In this document: positions 1-7,060 of the stretch, one piece after another
How positions within the stretch are numbered: position 1 is the first letter of the stretch
How the letters are laid out: every line of letters begins with the position of its first letter
The notes under the pieces: generated by a model
What the model was told of the DNA's origin: nothing
The model's database searches: none
Seen by the model: only the letters and a program-made list of their open reading frames with translations
Made by a program: the position numbers and the translations under genes
Assembly: GCA_046756985.1 (NCBI GenBank)
Contig: JBHHXG010000008.1
Coordinates: 1 to 35,814, forward strand
Direction of reading: 5' to 3'
Length of the DNA stretch: 35,814 bases
Source of the DNA: JBHHXG01 sp046756985
GTDB taxonomy: Bacteria > Pseudomonadota > Zetaproteobacteria > Mariprofundales > Mariprofundaceae

Positions 1-686
1 TTCGCATCGCAAGCGCTCTCCGCTGTTTCGGCAAACTGGCAGGCATGGGCGAGCGGACAGTCTGTGCAAAGAGGTTTGACCCGGCAGTGCCGCTTGGCAT
101 GTTCGACAATCAATGCATGGAGTTCCTGGAAGATGCGGATGCTGCTGGGGAGCCTGGCATGAAAAAAGGCCTGGGTTTCAGCGTAATCGGTATTCTCGGG
201 CAGGGAACCAAGACGTGAAAAGATGCGACGGGTATAGGCATCAACGACAAAAACCGGTTTATCAAGTGCATATAAAAGGATGGAATCTGCCGTCTCCGGC
301 CCGATGCCATGGACCCGCAGCATCTGCTGGCGAAGACTGCTGGTGGGCCAGCGCCTGAGCTGCTGATCGCGGCCATGCTCCAGATAAAACAGGCACAGTT
401 GCTGCAGGCGCCGTGCCTTCTGGCGGTAAAAACCCGCCGGACGAATGATTTCTGCAAGCTGTTCCGGATTGCTGGTAGCGATACGTTCGACATCCATCAT
501 GTCCGCCGCTTTGAGGTTGGAGATGGCCTTTTCGACATTTTTCCAGTTTGTATTCTGCGTCAGGATCGCACCGACCATAACCTCAAACGGCGTGTCCGCC
601 GGCCACCAGCCCTGCGGCCCATAGCTTGACATCAGGATATGGTAGACCTGCAACGGGCTGATCAATGTGCGCGTGCCTTGCAGCAT
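1..686 (-). CDS. Endonuclease III-like / MagIII-type DNA glycosylase, 3' end missing
   Basis: HhH-GPD base-excision glycosylase of the COG2231 type (the group that includes Helicobacter MagIII 3-methyladenine glycosylase). The frame is open from the ATG at 686 to the left edge, about 228 codons. The start follows a strong GGAGG about 7 bases upstream. The helix-hairpin-helix reads HGIGPETADS, and the catalytic aspartate lies in VVDAYTRR just after it. The lysine that gives Nth its AP-lyase activity is replaced by glutamate (GPETA instead of GRKTA), so I infer a monofunctional glycosylase. A cysteine cluster C-x5-C-x2-C-x5-C near positions 37-90 should bind a [4Fe-4S] cluster; a further cysteine follows close to the edge. 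It is the last visible gene of the trpS-scpA-scpB-rluB operon, 78 bases after rluB. The family call is firm; the substrate (alkylated bases versus oxidised pyrimidines) is not. Confidence 0.85.
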   Translation of the reverse strand, partial: MLQGTRTLISPLQVYHILMSSYGPQGWWPADTPFEVMVGAILTQNTNWKNVEKAISNLKAADMMDVERIATSNPEQLAEIIRPAGFYRQKARRLQQLCLFYLEHGRDQQLRRWPTSSLRQQMLRVHGIGPETADSILLYALDKPVFVVDAYTRRIFSRLGSLPENTDYAETQAFFHARLPSSIRIFQELHALIVEHAKRHCRVKPLCTDCPLAHACQFAETAESACDA

Positions 687-764
687 GGACCCTCCTCCAG
701 CGCAAAGGAAACGTTGCAGATTACGCTTCTTCCCGTATCTGTAAAGACCCTGCGGCTGCAAGGG

Positions 765-1556
765 CTATCGGGCTGTTTGTCTGAGAGCCTTCACTTCGCC
801 GGGCTTCAATGTCCGCCAGGCTCCCTTTGGCAAGTCTCCCAGTTGCAGCGATGCGAAACGGACGCGAATCAGCCTGCGCACCTCGTGCCCGCAGGCCTGC
901 AATGTTCTGCGCACTTCGCGCCAGCGCCCGCGGCGAATGGTGATCGTCAGCCAGCTATGGCCCTTTGTTTCGGCATCGACGATGACTTCCCATGCTTCAC
1001 TGACATCCTGCCGCCCCATGTTGATACCGCCCAGACGCAGTTTTTCCAGTGTTTCCATGGAAGGATGACCGGTGATGCGTGCCCGGTACTGACGGGGGAT
1101 AGCGGAGCGCGGAGCAATCAGTTGCTGCGCCAGCTGCCCGTCATCGGTCAGGATTAACAAGCCCTCGCTGTCCATGTCCAGGCGTCCAACTGACTGAACA
1201 TTTGGCGCCAGGTTAAGGTGATCGTAAATCAACGGCCTGCCTCTGGCGTCTTTGCGGGAACACAGTAATCCAGGCGGTTTATGGTACAGAATATAGGTTT
1301 TATTCGTTTGCGGTGAGACGAGTTTGCCGTCCACAGAAACCCGGTCCTCTGCCTTGACGATCAGCCCCGGTTCGGTCACTGCTTCGCCATTGACCGACAC
1401 ACGACCGGTATGAATCCAGCGATCAGCTTCGCGCCGCGAACACAGGCCACAGCTGGCGAGATAGCGATTGATGCGCTCGCCTGTCTGTTGTGGATCAGGC
1501 TTGCGCTGCTGTCGATTCTGCTTCGCTGGATTCGCTTTGCTGGTTTTCGGTTTCAT
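765..1556 (-). CDS. rluB: Large-subunit rRNA pseudouridine synthase of the RsuA/RluB family
   Basis: Isomerises a uridine in rRNA, most likely 23S U2605 as in RluB. The 263-residue protein has a basic, Gln/Pro-rich N-terminus of about 25 residues, an S4 RNA-binding domain (residues 27-75, with RINRYLASCGLCSRREAD), then the RsuA catalytic domain. The family motif GRLDMDSEGLL places the catalytic aspartate at about residue 127. I chose the ATG at 1556; an in-frame ATG at 1598 would add 14 residues but lies deeper in scpB. The gene overlaps the end of scpB by 62 bases, which suggests translational coupling in the trpS-scpAB-rluB operon. RluB is favoured over RsuA or RluE by the length, the basic N-terminus and this neighbourhood, which is common for rluB next to scpB. 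Specificity is inferred. Confidence 0.88.
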   Translation of the reverse strand: MKPKTSKANPAKQNRQQRKPDPQQTGERINRYLASCGLCSRREADRWIHTGRVSVNGEAVTEPGLIVKAEDRVSVDGKLVSPQTNKTYILYHKPPGLLCSRKDARGRPLIYDHLNLAPNVQSVGRLDMDSEGLLILTDDGQLAQQLIAPRSAIPRQYRARITGHPSMETLEKLRLGGINMGRQDVSEAWEVIVDAETKGHSWLTITIRRGRWREVRRTLQACGHEVRRLIRVRFASLQLGDLPKGAWRTLKPGEVKALRQTAR

Positions 1557-2103
1557 GCACGATATTCTCTTCAACAATCTGCTGGATTTCATCCTCATCC
1601 ATCAGTTGCGACGAGTCGGGCAGATCCTGCAGCGAGTTCAGGCCGAAATCGATCAGAAATTGCTTGGCAGTGCCATACAGATGCGGTCGGCCCGGCACTT
1701 CCTTGCGCCCCAGCACTTTGACCCAGCCGCGTTCCTGCAGGCCCATCAATACCGAGCTGGATACCTTGACGCCGCGCAGTGAATCAATCTCGGCGCGCGT
1801 AGTGGGTTGACGGTAAGCAATAATCGCCAATGTTTCGAGCATTGAGCGGGACAGCCTTTGCGGGCGCAGCTGCCAGAGTTGCTGCACAAGCTCTGCATAT
1901 TCGGGTGCGGTGCGGAACTGCCAGCCACCACCGGCTTCAAGCAGTTGGATACCACGGTGCTGGTAATGCGCTTCAAGATCACTGAGTGCAGTGCGAATAT
2001 CGGAAGAGGGGATGTCCTCGCCAAGCAAGGTTCTGAGCCTTGGCAGGCTGAGCGGCTCATCACTGGCCAGAATCAGGGCCTCGATCTGGCTTGTAAGGCT
2101 CAT
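1495..2103 (-). CDS. scpB: Segregation and condensation protein B
   Basis: ScpB is the winged-helix (kite) subunit that pairs with ScpA and the SMC ATPase to compact and segregate the chromosome in the cytoplasm. The 202-residue product begins MSLTSQIEALILASDEPLS, a typical ScpB opening, and continues with two winged-helix units (SMLETLAIIAYRQPTTRAEI and the region ending LYGTAKQFLIDFGL). The last 25 or so residues are acidic and Ser/Glu/Ala rich, as is usual for the disordered ScpB tail. The frame is open back to 2181, but the ATG at 2103 fits the family and overlaps the scpA stop in an ATGA arrangement, so the two are probably translationally coupled. No smc gene is in the window. Confidence 0.93.
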   Translation of the reverse strand: MSLTSQIEALILASDEPLSLPRLRTLLGEDIPSSDIRTALSDLEAHYQHRGIQLLEAGGGWQFRTAPEYAELVQQLWQLRPQRLSRSMLETLAIIAYRQPTTRAEIDSLRGVKVSSSVLMGLQERGWVKVLGRKEVPGRPHLYGTAKQFLIDFGLNSLQDLPDSSQLMDEDEIQQIVEENIVHETENQQSESSEAESTAAQA

Positions 2104-2849
2104 TCGGCTGCATCCTTCGGCAGCAGGCTGATTGAACCATAACAATCGCTCTGCACAACGGTGATCGTTTGCTCCCGCCACAGTTCAAGAATGGCGAGAA
2201 TGGTGGTGACCAGTGCTTCGCGGCCCGGTCTGCCACGCAGCAATTCATCCAGTTGTACGCCGCCCTTTTTAATGCGTTCCAGCACAAAGCCCATTTGTTC
2301 ACGTACGCTCATCGTATCGGTGAAAATGTGATGCCGAACTTCACCGCCGACACGCTTGAGCACGCGCCTGAAAGACAGCAGCAGGGCATCCAGATCCGGT
2401 TCCGGCAACGGCCGATCAACGTCCGTAGCCTCCGGAAACACGGAGCGGAAGAATACATCACGACCGCTTCTGGGGCGCTCATTCAGCTCTTCCGCCAGCA
2501 TGCGGTACTGCTCATAAGCCAGCAGCTGCGCGACCAGTTCCTCGCGCGGGTCGATCTCATGGCCTTCCTCATCGATCTCCGGTCGCGGCAGCAGCATGCG
2601 GCTTTTCAGTTGCATCAGCGTGCTGGCCATTACCAGATAGTCTCCGGCAACGTCCAGATCCAGTTTCTGCTGGGTATCAAGAATATCGAGATATTGCTCG
2701 GTAATGGGGGCAATTGGAATATCGAAGATATCCATTTCCTGGCTGCGGATCAGATGCAGCAATACATCCAGCGGTCCCTCGAAGGTCTCCAGCCGGACGG
2801 GCGGAAGAGCGTTCTCCACCGACCGGATATCTGTTGCGACAGAAGTCAT
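2100..2849 (-). CDS. scpA: Segregation and condensation protein A (kleisin)
   Basis: ScpA is the kleisin that bridges the SMC heads and binds a ScpB dimer. The 249-residue protein has the family opening (LETFEGPLDVLLHLIRSQEMDI at about residues 20-41) followed by PIAPITEQYLDIL and the region ending MLLPRP. The C-terminal winged-helix part carries SVREQMGFVLERIKKGG. Length matches normal ScpA. The ATG at 2849 overlaps the trpS stop (ATGA), and its own stop overlaps the scpB start in the same way, so trpS, scpA and scpB form a tightly coupled run. Nothing looks truncated. Confidence 0.95.
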   Translation of the reverse strand: MTSVATDIRSVENALPPVRLETFEGPLDVLLHLIRSQEMDIFDIPIAPITEQYLDILDTQQKLDLDVAGDYLVMASTLMQLKSRMLLPRPEIDEEGHEIDPREELVAQLLAYEQYRMLAEELNERPRSGRDVFFRSVFPEATDVDRPLPEPDLDALLLSFRRVLKRVGGEVRHHIFTDTMSVREQMGFVLERIKKGGVQLDELLRGRPGREALVTTILAILELWREQTITVVQSDCYGSISLLPKDAAE

Positions 2850-3886
2850 ACGCGGTAGCCCATTTTCAGCGTCTTGCGCACCTTCTCCATCGTGCGGGCG
2901 GCCTCATGGCGGGCTTTTTCGTTACCTTCACGTACGACATCACGCACGTCATCCATATGGCTGGCAATATCATTGCGTCGATCCCGGATGGGTTGCAGCT
3001 CTTCTTCCAGATGGTTCAGCAGCACCTGTTTGCATTCCAGGCAGCCGATACCTGCCGTGGTGCAGCCTTCACGCACCCAGTCGCGCTCTTCCCCGGTCGA
3101 ATAGACCTTGTGAAAATCCCATACCGGACACTTTTCGGGCGTGCCGGGGTCGGTGCGTTTCACACGCGCCGGATCAGTCGGCATCGTTTTTACCTTCTTT
3201 TCGGTTACCTTCCATTCCTCGGCCAGTTCAATCGTATTGCCATAGGATTTGCTCATTTTGCGGCCGTCCAGGCCCGGCAACTTGGCCGCCGGCATTAATA
3301 ATGATTTGGGCTCGGTGAACAGCGGCTGATCCGGTTTGCGGTACAGGAAATTGAAGCGGCGGGCTACCTCGCGCGTCAGTTCCACATGCGGCACCTGGTC
3401 TTCACCAACCGGCACGCCCTCGGCGCGGTAAATTAGGATATCGGCGGCCTGCAGTAGCGGGTAGCCGAGAAAGCCGTAAGTTCCAAGGTCTTTTTCGCGC
3501 AGCTGTTCGATCTGGTCTTTGTACGTCGGCACACGCTCCAGCCATGGCAGGGGCGTGATGAACGAGAACAACAGATGGAGTTCGGCATGTTCCGGCACCT
3601 CGGACTGGATGAAAATCACCGCCTTATCCGGGTCAACACCGACAGCCAGCCAGTCAACCAGCATATCCCAGATGGTGTCTTTGACGATCTCGGGATTGGC
3701 ATAATCGGTGGTCAGTGCATGCCAGTCCGCAGCGAAGAAAAAACAGTGGTGCTTGTCTTGGAGTTTCAACCAGTTTTCCAGCACGCCCTTGAAATGGCCC
3801 AGGTGCAATCGTCCGGTCGGGCGCATGCCCGAAAGTACACGCAACGGTGCCTGATCAGTAATTTCTGACTTGCTGGAATCGGTCAC
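2846..3886 (-). CDS. trpS: Tryptophanyl-tRNA synthetase
   Basis: Class Ic aminoacyl-tRNA synthetase that charges tRNA-Trp. The 346-residue protein has both signature motifs: the HIGH variant HLGH at residues 28-31 and KMSKS at 210-214. The opening RVLSGMRPTGRLHLGHF is diagnostic for bacterial TrpRS. The start is a GTG at 3886, preceded by GGGGGAG about 8 bases upstream; no ATG fits better. It is the first gene of the minus-strand operon. A candidate promoter lies just upstream at 3914-3941, divergent from the tRNA-Met gene. Confidence 0.96.
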   Translation of the reverse strand: MTDSSKSEITDQAPLRVLSGMRPTGRLHLGHFKGVLENWLKLQDKHHCFFFAADWHALTTDYANPEIVKDTIWDMLVDWLAVGVDPDKAVIFIQSEVPEHAELHLLFSFITPLPWLERVPTYKDQIEQLREKDLGTYGFLGYPLLQAADILIYRAEGVPVGEDQVPHVELTREVARRFNFLYRKPDQPLFTEPKSLLMPAAKLPGLDGRKMSKSYGNTIELAEEWKVTEKKVKTMPTDPARVKRTDPGTPEKCPVWDFHKVYSTGEERDWVREGCTTAGIGCLECKQVLLNHLEEELQPIRDRRNDIASHMDDVRDVVREGNEKARHEAARTMEKVRKTLKMGYRV

Positions 3887-3913
3887 GAAAGGACTCCCCC
3901 TGTTTGAGCCGCG

Positions 3914-3941
3914 ATAATGGCATGGCAGGGAATAATTGCAA
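3914..3941 (-). promoter_or_regulatory. Candidate promoter of the trpS operon
   Basis: Read on the minus strand there is a -35-like TTGCAA (3941-3936), a 16-base spacer, and CATTAT (3919-3914) preceded by TGC, an extended -10. It sits 28 bases before the trpS GTG. This is motif matching only. Confidence 0.4.
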
Positions 3942-3964
3942 AGCTGTGCGGCAGTTTTCGGGCA

Positions 3965-3992
3965 TTGACGTGGGCAGGCCTGTCCCTAAAAT
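3965..3992 (+). promoter_or_regulatory. Candidate promoter of tRNA-Met
   Basis: TTGACG (3965-3970) and TAAAAT (3987-3992) are separated by 16 bases and lie 14 bases before the tRNA 5' end. That is close to the sigma-70 consensus and fits a short 5' leader. Confidence 0.6.
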
Positions 3993-4006
3993 GCGCAACC
4001 CGCAAA

Positions 4007-4083
4007 GGCGCTTTAGCTCAGCTGGTTAGAGCAGCGGAATCATAATCCGCGTGTCCGGGGTTCGAGTCCCTGAAGCGCCACCA
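4007..4083 (+). tRNA. tRNA-Met (anticodon CAT), CCA encoded
   Basis: The 77-base cloverleaf is complete. Acceptor stem GGCGCTT (4007-4013) pairs perfectly with AAGCGCC (4073-4079), then discriminator A and encoded CCA. The anticodon stem GCGGA/TCCGC encloses the loop ATCATAA with CAT at 4041-4043. The T arm is CGGGG-TTCGAGT-CCCTG with one G-T pair. The closed 1-72 pair excludes a typical initiator tRNA. CAT could also belong to tRNA-Ile2 with lysidine, but the GCGGAATCATAATCCGC arm resembles bacterial elongator Met tRNAs. Confidence 0.93.
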
Positions 4084-4090
4084 TCTTTCG

Positions 4091-4119
4091 AAGCCCTCTG
4101 GGAAATCAGAGGGCTTTTT
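4091..4119 (+). terminator. Rho-independent terminator after tRNA-Met
   Basis: GCCCTCTG (4093-4100) pairs perfectly with CAGAGGGC (4107-4114) around a 6-base loop. Flanking AA/TT extends the stem, and a run of T follows. It ends the tRNA transcript, so the following small gene needs its own promoter. Confidence 0.9.
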
Positions 4120-4209
4120 ATTACAAAACGTAATACTTACCGGTGATATCAGGACCAAACAAACACGATGGATGTGGGCACAAAGCCCTACATTTTATCG
4201 GGGTAATAC

Positions 4210-4238
4210 TTGACTTATTTACTCAGGTATTATATGTT
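4210..4238 (+). promoter_or_regulatory. Candidate promoter of the small membrane-peptide gene
   Basis: TTGACT (4210-4215) is followed after 17 bases by TATGTT (4233-4238), or after 15 bases by TATATG. It lies in an AT-richer stretch between the upstream terminator and the strong ribosome binding site at 4257. The transcript would be about 190 bases, ending at the terminator at 4411-4437. Confidence 0.5.
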
Positions 4239-4270
4239 ACTGGTGCTTCATGTAGCAGGAGGTGATTGCC

Positions 4271-4372
4271 ATGCTGAAACGGATAAAGGATAAGATTACA
4301 GACGATATAATGCTGTCTGTTTTCGCTATTACAGCAGTAGGCTTCTGGGTAGCAGCTGTAGCGTTCTCATAA
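4271..4372 (+). CDS. 33-residue single-span membrane peptide, function unknown
   Basis: This short gene has very strong expression signals. The ribosome binding site AGGAGGTGA (4257-4265) is a 9-base match to the 16S anti-Shine-Dalgarno, 5 bases before the ATG. The peptide starts with a charged stretch (MLKRIKDKITDD) and continues with about 20 hydrophobic residues (VFAITAVGFWVAAVAFS at the C-terminus), so it should sit in the inner membrane with its N-terminus in the cytoplasm. It is isolated between the terminator at 4091-4119 and its own at 4411-4437, with a candidate promoter at 4210. I do not recognise the family. Possibilities are a small regulatory or assembly subunit of a membrane complex, a type I toxin-like peptide, or a small RNA whose reading frame is incidental. 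The perfect ribosome binding site argues for translation. Confidence 0.6.
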   Translation: MLKRIKDKITDDIMLSVFAITAVGFWVAAVAFS

Positions 4373-4410
4373 CTGCCCGGATAACTCAGACTGATTCATA
4401 TGAATTAGAG

Positions 4411-4437
4411 GCCCCGGCTATGCCGGGGCTTTTTTTT
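4411..4437 (+). terminator. Strong rho-independent terminator after the small peptide gene
   Basis: GCCCCGGC (4411-4418) pairs perfectly with GCCGGGGC (4422-4429) around a 3-base loop, followed by eight T (4430-4437). It lies 38 bases after the 33-codon gene. Confidence 0.93.
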
Positions 4438-4523
4438 GTAGCGCCCAAAAGCAGGCAAGGTGATAATGATGGACATCATCGGCCGGTTTCCGACAATACC
4501 TGTATGGCTGGCGAATTATTCCC

Positions 4524-5726
4524 GTGAGTACGGACCGCAACCCGATCTTTACTTTTGAGCATGGCGAGCAGCTCATCTCAGTGCTCGGCACGGCGCATGT
4601 CTCCCGGACCAGCGCGGAGAAGGTGCGTGAACTGCTGGCGACGGGCGAGTTTGATGCGGTGGCCGTGGAACTGGGTGAGGGAAGATACAGGAAGCTGACA
4701 CAACCGGATTCACATCGTGACATGGATCTTTTCAAGGTGCTGAAAGAGGGCAAGGCGGCAATGGCCGTTGCAAGCCTCGCTCTGGGCGCATTTCAGCAGC
4801 GCACGGCGGAACATCTGGATATCGAGCCGGGTGCGGATATGCGTGCCGCCATTGAAGAGGCCAACAAGGCCGGATATCCGGTGCTTCTGATTGACCGCGA
4901 CATCGGAGTGACACTGAAACGTATCTACCGCAATGTGCCGTTCATGCGCCGTATGCATCTGTTTGCCGGTCTGCTACTCAGTGTTGTGTCGCGCGAAAAG
5001 GTAAGCGAGGAAGAGATTGAGCGGTTGAAAGAAGGCGATGTTCTCGAATCCACCTTTGCCCAGTTCGCTGAAAAGGAACATGACCTGTATGAGCCGTTGA
5101 TTGATGAGCGTGACCGCTATATGGCGGCTCGGCTGATGCAGGAGGTTGCCAATAGTGATCACAGGCATATCGTGGCAGTTGTCGGAGCAGGCCATTTCAA
5201 TGGAATCAAACGTTATCTGAACGCCAGAACCGGCGATTCAATGGAACAGCTGAAGAATGAACTGGCCGGACTGGATGAAATTCCCCCGGCATCGGTATGG
5301 GTCAAGTGGCTGCCGTGGCTTGTGACTGCTTTGATCCTGTGCGGTTTCGTCATCGGTTTCTCCCGCAGCCCGTCACTAGGATGGAAGCTGGTTGTGGAGT
5401 GGGTTCTCATCAATGGAGGCTTATCATCCCTGGGTGCGGCCTTTGCTGCAGCGCATCCGCTTACTGTCATAAGCGCTTTTGTAGCTGCACCAATCACTTC
5501 GCTGAACCCGATGATCGGAGCTGGTATGGTTACGGCGGCTGTCGAAATGTGGGTCAGGAAGCCGAGCATCGGCGATTTCGACCGATTGCGGATAGATACA
5601 GCCCATTTGAAGGGTTGGTGGAAGAACCGTGTTTCGCGCACATTGTTGGTTTTTGTCCTGGCCACGTTGGGATCGGCGATTGGCACTTATGTGGCCGGTA
5701 TCCGTATTTTCGGTCATTTAACGTAA
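4524..5726 (+). CDS. TraB/PrgY/GumN-family membrane protein
   Basis: Member of the TraB (pfam01963) family, known from PrgY/TraB proteins that block pheromone signalling in enterococci and from archaeal and mitochondrial relatives; the fold is related to EreA/ChaN-like putative hydrolases. The 400-residue protein has the N-terminal motif VLGTAHVSRTSAEKV (about residues 20-34), conserved glutamates in AVELGEGRY, and the closing motif VVGAGHFNGIKRYL (about residues 218-231). After residue 255 come several hydrophobic segments: WLVTALILCGFVIGF, the 290-345 region rich in Ala/Gly, and TLLVFVLATLGSAIGTYVAG at the end. The N-terminal domain is therefore probably cytoplasmic with a membrane-embedded C-terminus. 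The start is GTG at 4524; an upstream in-frame stop at 4467 limits other choices and the ribosome binding site is weak. Substrate and role in this organism are unknown. Confidence 0.85.
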   Translation: MSTDRNPIFTFEHGEQLISVLGTAHVSRTSAEKVRELLATGEFDAVAVELGEGRYRKLTQPDSHRDMDLFKVLKEGKAAMAVASLALGAFQQRTAEHLDIEPGADMRAAIEEANKAGYPVLLIDRDIGVTLKRIYRNVPFMRRMHLFAGLLLSVVSREKVSEEEIERLKEGDVLESTFAQFAEKEHDLYEPLIDERDRYMAARLMQEVANSDHRHIVAVVGAGHFNGIKRYLNARTGDSMEQLKNELAGLDEIPPASVWVKWLPWLVTALILCGFVIGFSRSPSLGWKLVVEWVLINGGLSSLGAAFAAAHPLTVISAFVAAPITSLNPMIGAGMVTAAVEMWVRKPSIGDFDRLRIDTAHLKGWWKNRVSRTLLVFVLATLGSAIGTYVAGIRIFGHLT

Positions 5727-5807
5727 GAGTCGGATGCACCTGCCTTATCATCTGTTTTGGGAACTTTGCCATGCTCTAACTAGAACAGGGCTGGCAGGGG
5801 CCGGGAT

Positions 5808-6932
5808 ATGCGAATAGGCGTTCCAAAAGAGCTCAAAAACAGGGAACACCGGGTAGCTCTTTCTCCTGCCGGGGCGAAGTTGCTGGTTGCCGACGGCCAT
5901 GAGGTGGTTGTGCAGGCCAGTGCCGGGGACGGCTGCGGCTTCTCCGACCGGCAGTATGAGCGGGCCGGCGCGCATGTGCTGGCATCTGCTGCCGAGATAT
6001 GGGGCAGTGAACTGGTGGTCAAGGTCAAGGAGCCGCTGGAGCCGGAATATCAGTTTCTGCGGCCGGAACTGACCCTGTTCACCTTTCTGCATCTGGCCGC
6101 CGACCCGGAACTCACCAATGTACTGCTTGCACGACAGGTGCGTGCGATTGGCTATGAAACAGTGCAGCTTGAAGATGGCAGTCTGCCACTGCTGGCGCCG
6201 ATGAGCCATGTTGCCGGGCGGGTAGCCATGCAACTGGGTGCATTTCTGCTGCAGGCCGAGCCCGGCTCGTCGCAGAAGGGCAAGGGCCTTCTGATGGGGG
6301 GAATCGACGGCGCGCGCAAGGCTCAGGTGGGCATACTGGGTGGCGGTAACGTCGGCCGCAATGCGGCCAGCGTCGCCCATGGTATGGGGGCTGCGGTGAC
6401 AGTGCTGGACGCGAATCCCGAACGGTTGAGAAGTCTTGTGGCGCTGTTTGACGGAAATATCAGCGCACAAGCCTATTCAGAGCAGAATCTGCAGCGGCTT
6501 CTGCCACGCTGCGACCTATTGATTGGTGCGGCACTGATCCCGGGCGAGCATGCGCCGCAATTGCTGTCGCGGGCCATGTTGCGGAGCATGCAGCCAGGCA
6601 GTGTATTTATCGATGTAGCCATTGATCAGGGTGGTATCAGCGAGACCAGCCGGGTGACAACGTATGATGAGATGACCTATGTGGAAGAGGGAGTGATTCA
6701 TTGCTGCCTGCCCAATCTGCCGGCGGCGGTTCCGTTAACCAGTACCGGTGCACTTGAAGCAGTAACACTGCCTTATGTCCGCAAGCTGACGAATCTGGGT
6801 GTAGAGCGTGCACTGCGCGAAGATATGGCTCTGGCAAGTGGCGTGAATACATGGGATGGCAATATCGTGCATGCAGGTGTCGGCAGGGCGCTCGGGAAAG
6901 AAGTGGCTGACCTGAAAGATTTCATCATGTAG
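5808..6932 (+). CDS. ald: Alanine dehydrogenase
   Basis: NAD-dependent interconversion of L-alanine and pyruvate plus ammonium, used for alanine breakdown or ammonium assimilation. The 374-residue length matches the family. Expected residues are present: Arg15 (EHRVALSP), Lys74 (VKVKEP) and His95 (FLHLA). A Rossmann NAD site reads GILGGGNVGRNAA (about residues 175-187), and an aspartate lies in DVAIDQGG. The C-terminal NTWDGNIVHAGVG is typical of Ald rather than of transhydrogenase PntA, which is longer. It lies 81 bases after the TraB-family gene in the same direction and is followed by a candidate terminator at 6991. A pyruvate:ferredoxin oxidoreductase is encoded elsewhere in the window, but no direct link is visible. 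Confidence 0.93.
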   Translation: MRIGVPKELKNREHRVALSPAGAKLLVADGHEVVVQASAGDGCGFSDRQYERAGAHVLASAAEIWGSELVVKVKEPLEPEYQFLRPELTLFTFLHLAADPELTNVLLARQVRAIGYETVQLEDGSLPLLAPMSHVAGRVAMQLGAFLLQAEPGSSQKGKGLLMGGIDGARKAQVGILGGGNVGRNAASVAHGMGAAVTVLDANPERLRSLVALFDGNISAQAYSEQNLQRLLPRCDLLIGAALIPGEHAPQLLSRAMLRSMQPGSVFIDVAIDQGGISETSRVTTYDEMTYVEEGVIHCCLPNLPAAVPLTSTGALEAVTLPYVRKLTNLGVERALREDMALASGVNTWDGNIVHAGVGRALGKEVADLKDFIM

Positions 6933-6990
6933 CTGGCAGTAGAGGAGAATGCAGCTTTCGCGATGCAGGAGGCTTGGTTATGCTTCGCAC

Positions 6991-7018
6991 ACGGGCAAGT
7001 GGAAGGTTTGCCCGTTTT
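6991..7018 (+). terminator. Candidate rho-independent terminator between ald and carB
   Basis: ACGGGCAA (6991-6998) pairs with TTGCCCGT (7008-7015) around a 9-base loop, with a short T run. It is weaker than the two terminators near 4100 and 4420, but it sits 59 bases after the ald stop. Confidence 0.6.
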
Positions 7019-7060
7019 CTATGTTCACTGCTTTGACGATTTGAGGAGTCCGCTTCCCGT

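Noticed and set aside
4466..4556. Small frame starting ATGATGGAC overlapping the start of the TraB-family gene
   Set aside because: Only weak start signals and no family resemblance; most of it overlaps the real gene, so it is not supportable as a gene.
5748..6470. A 240-codon minus-strand frame over ald
   Set aside because: Antisense shadow of a complete alanine dehydrogenase with no domain signature.
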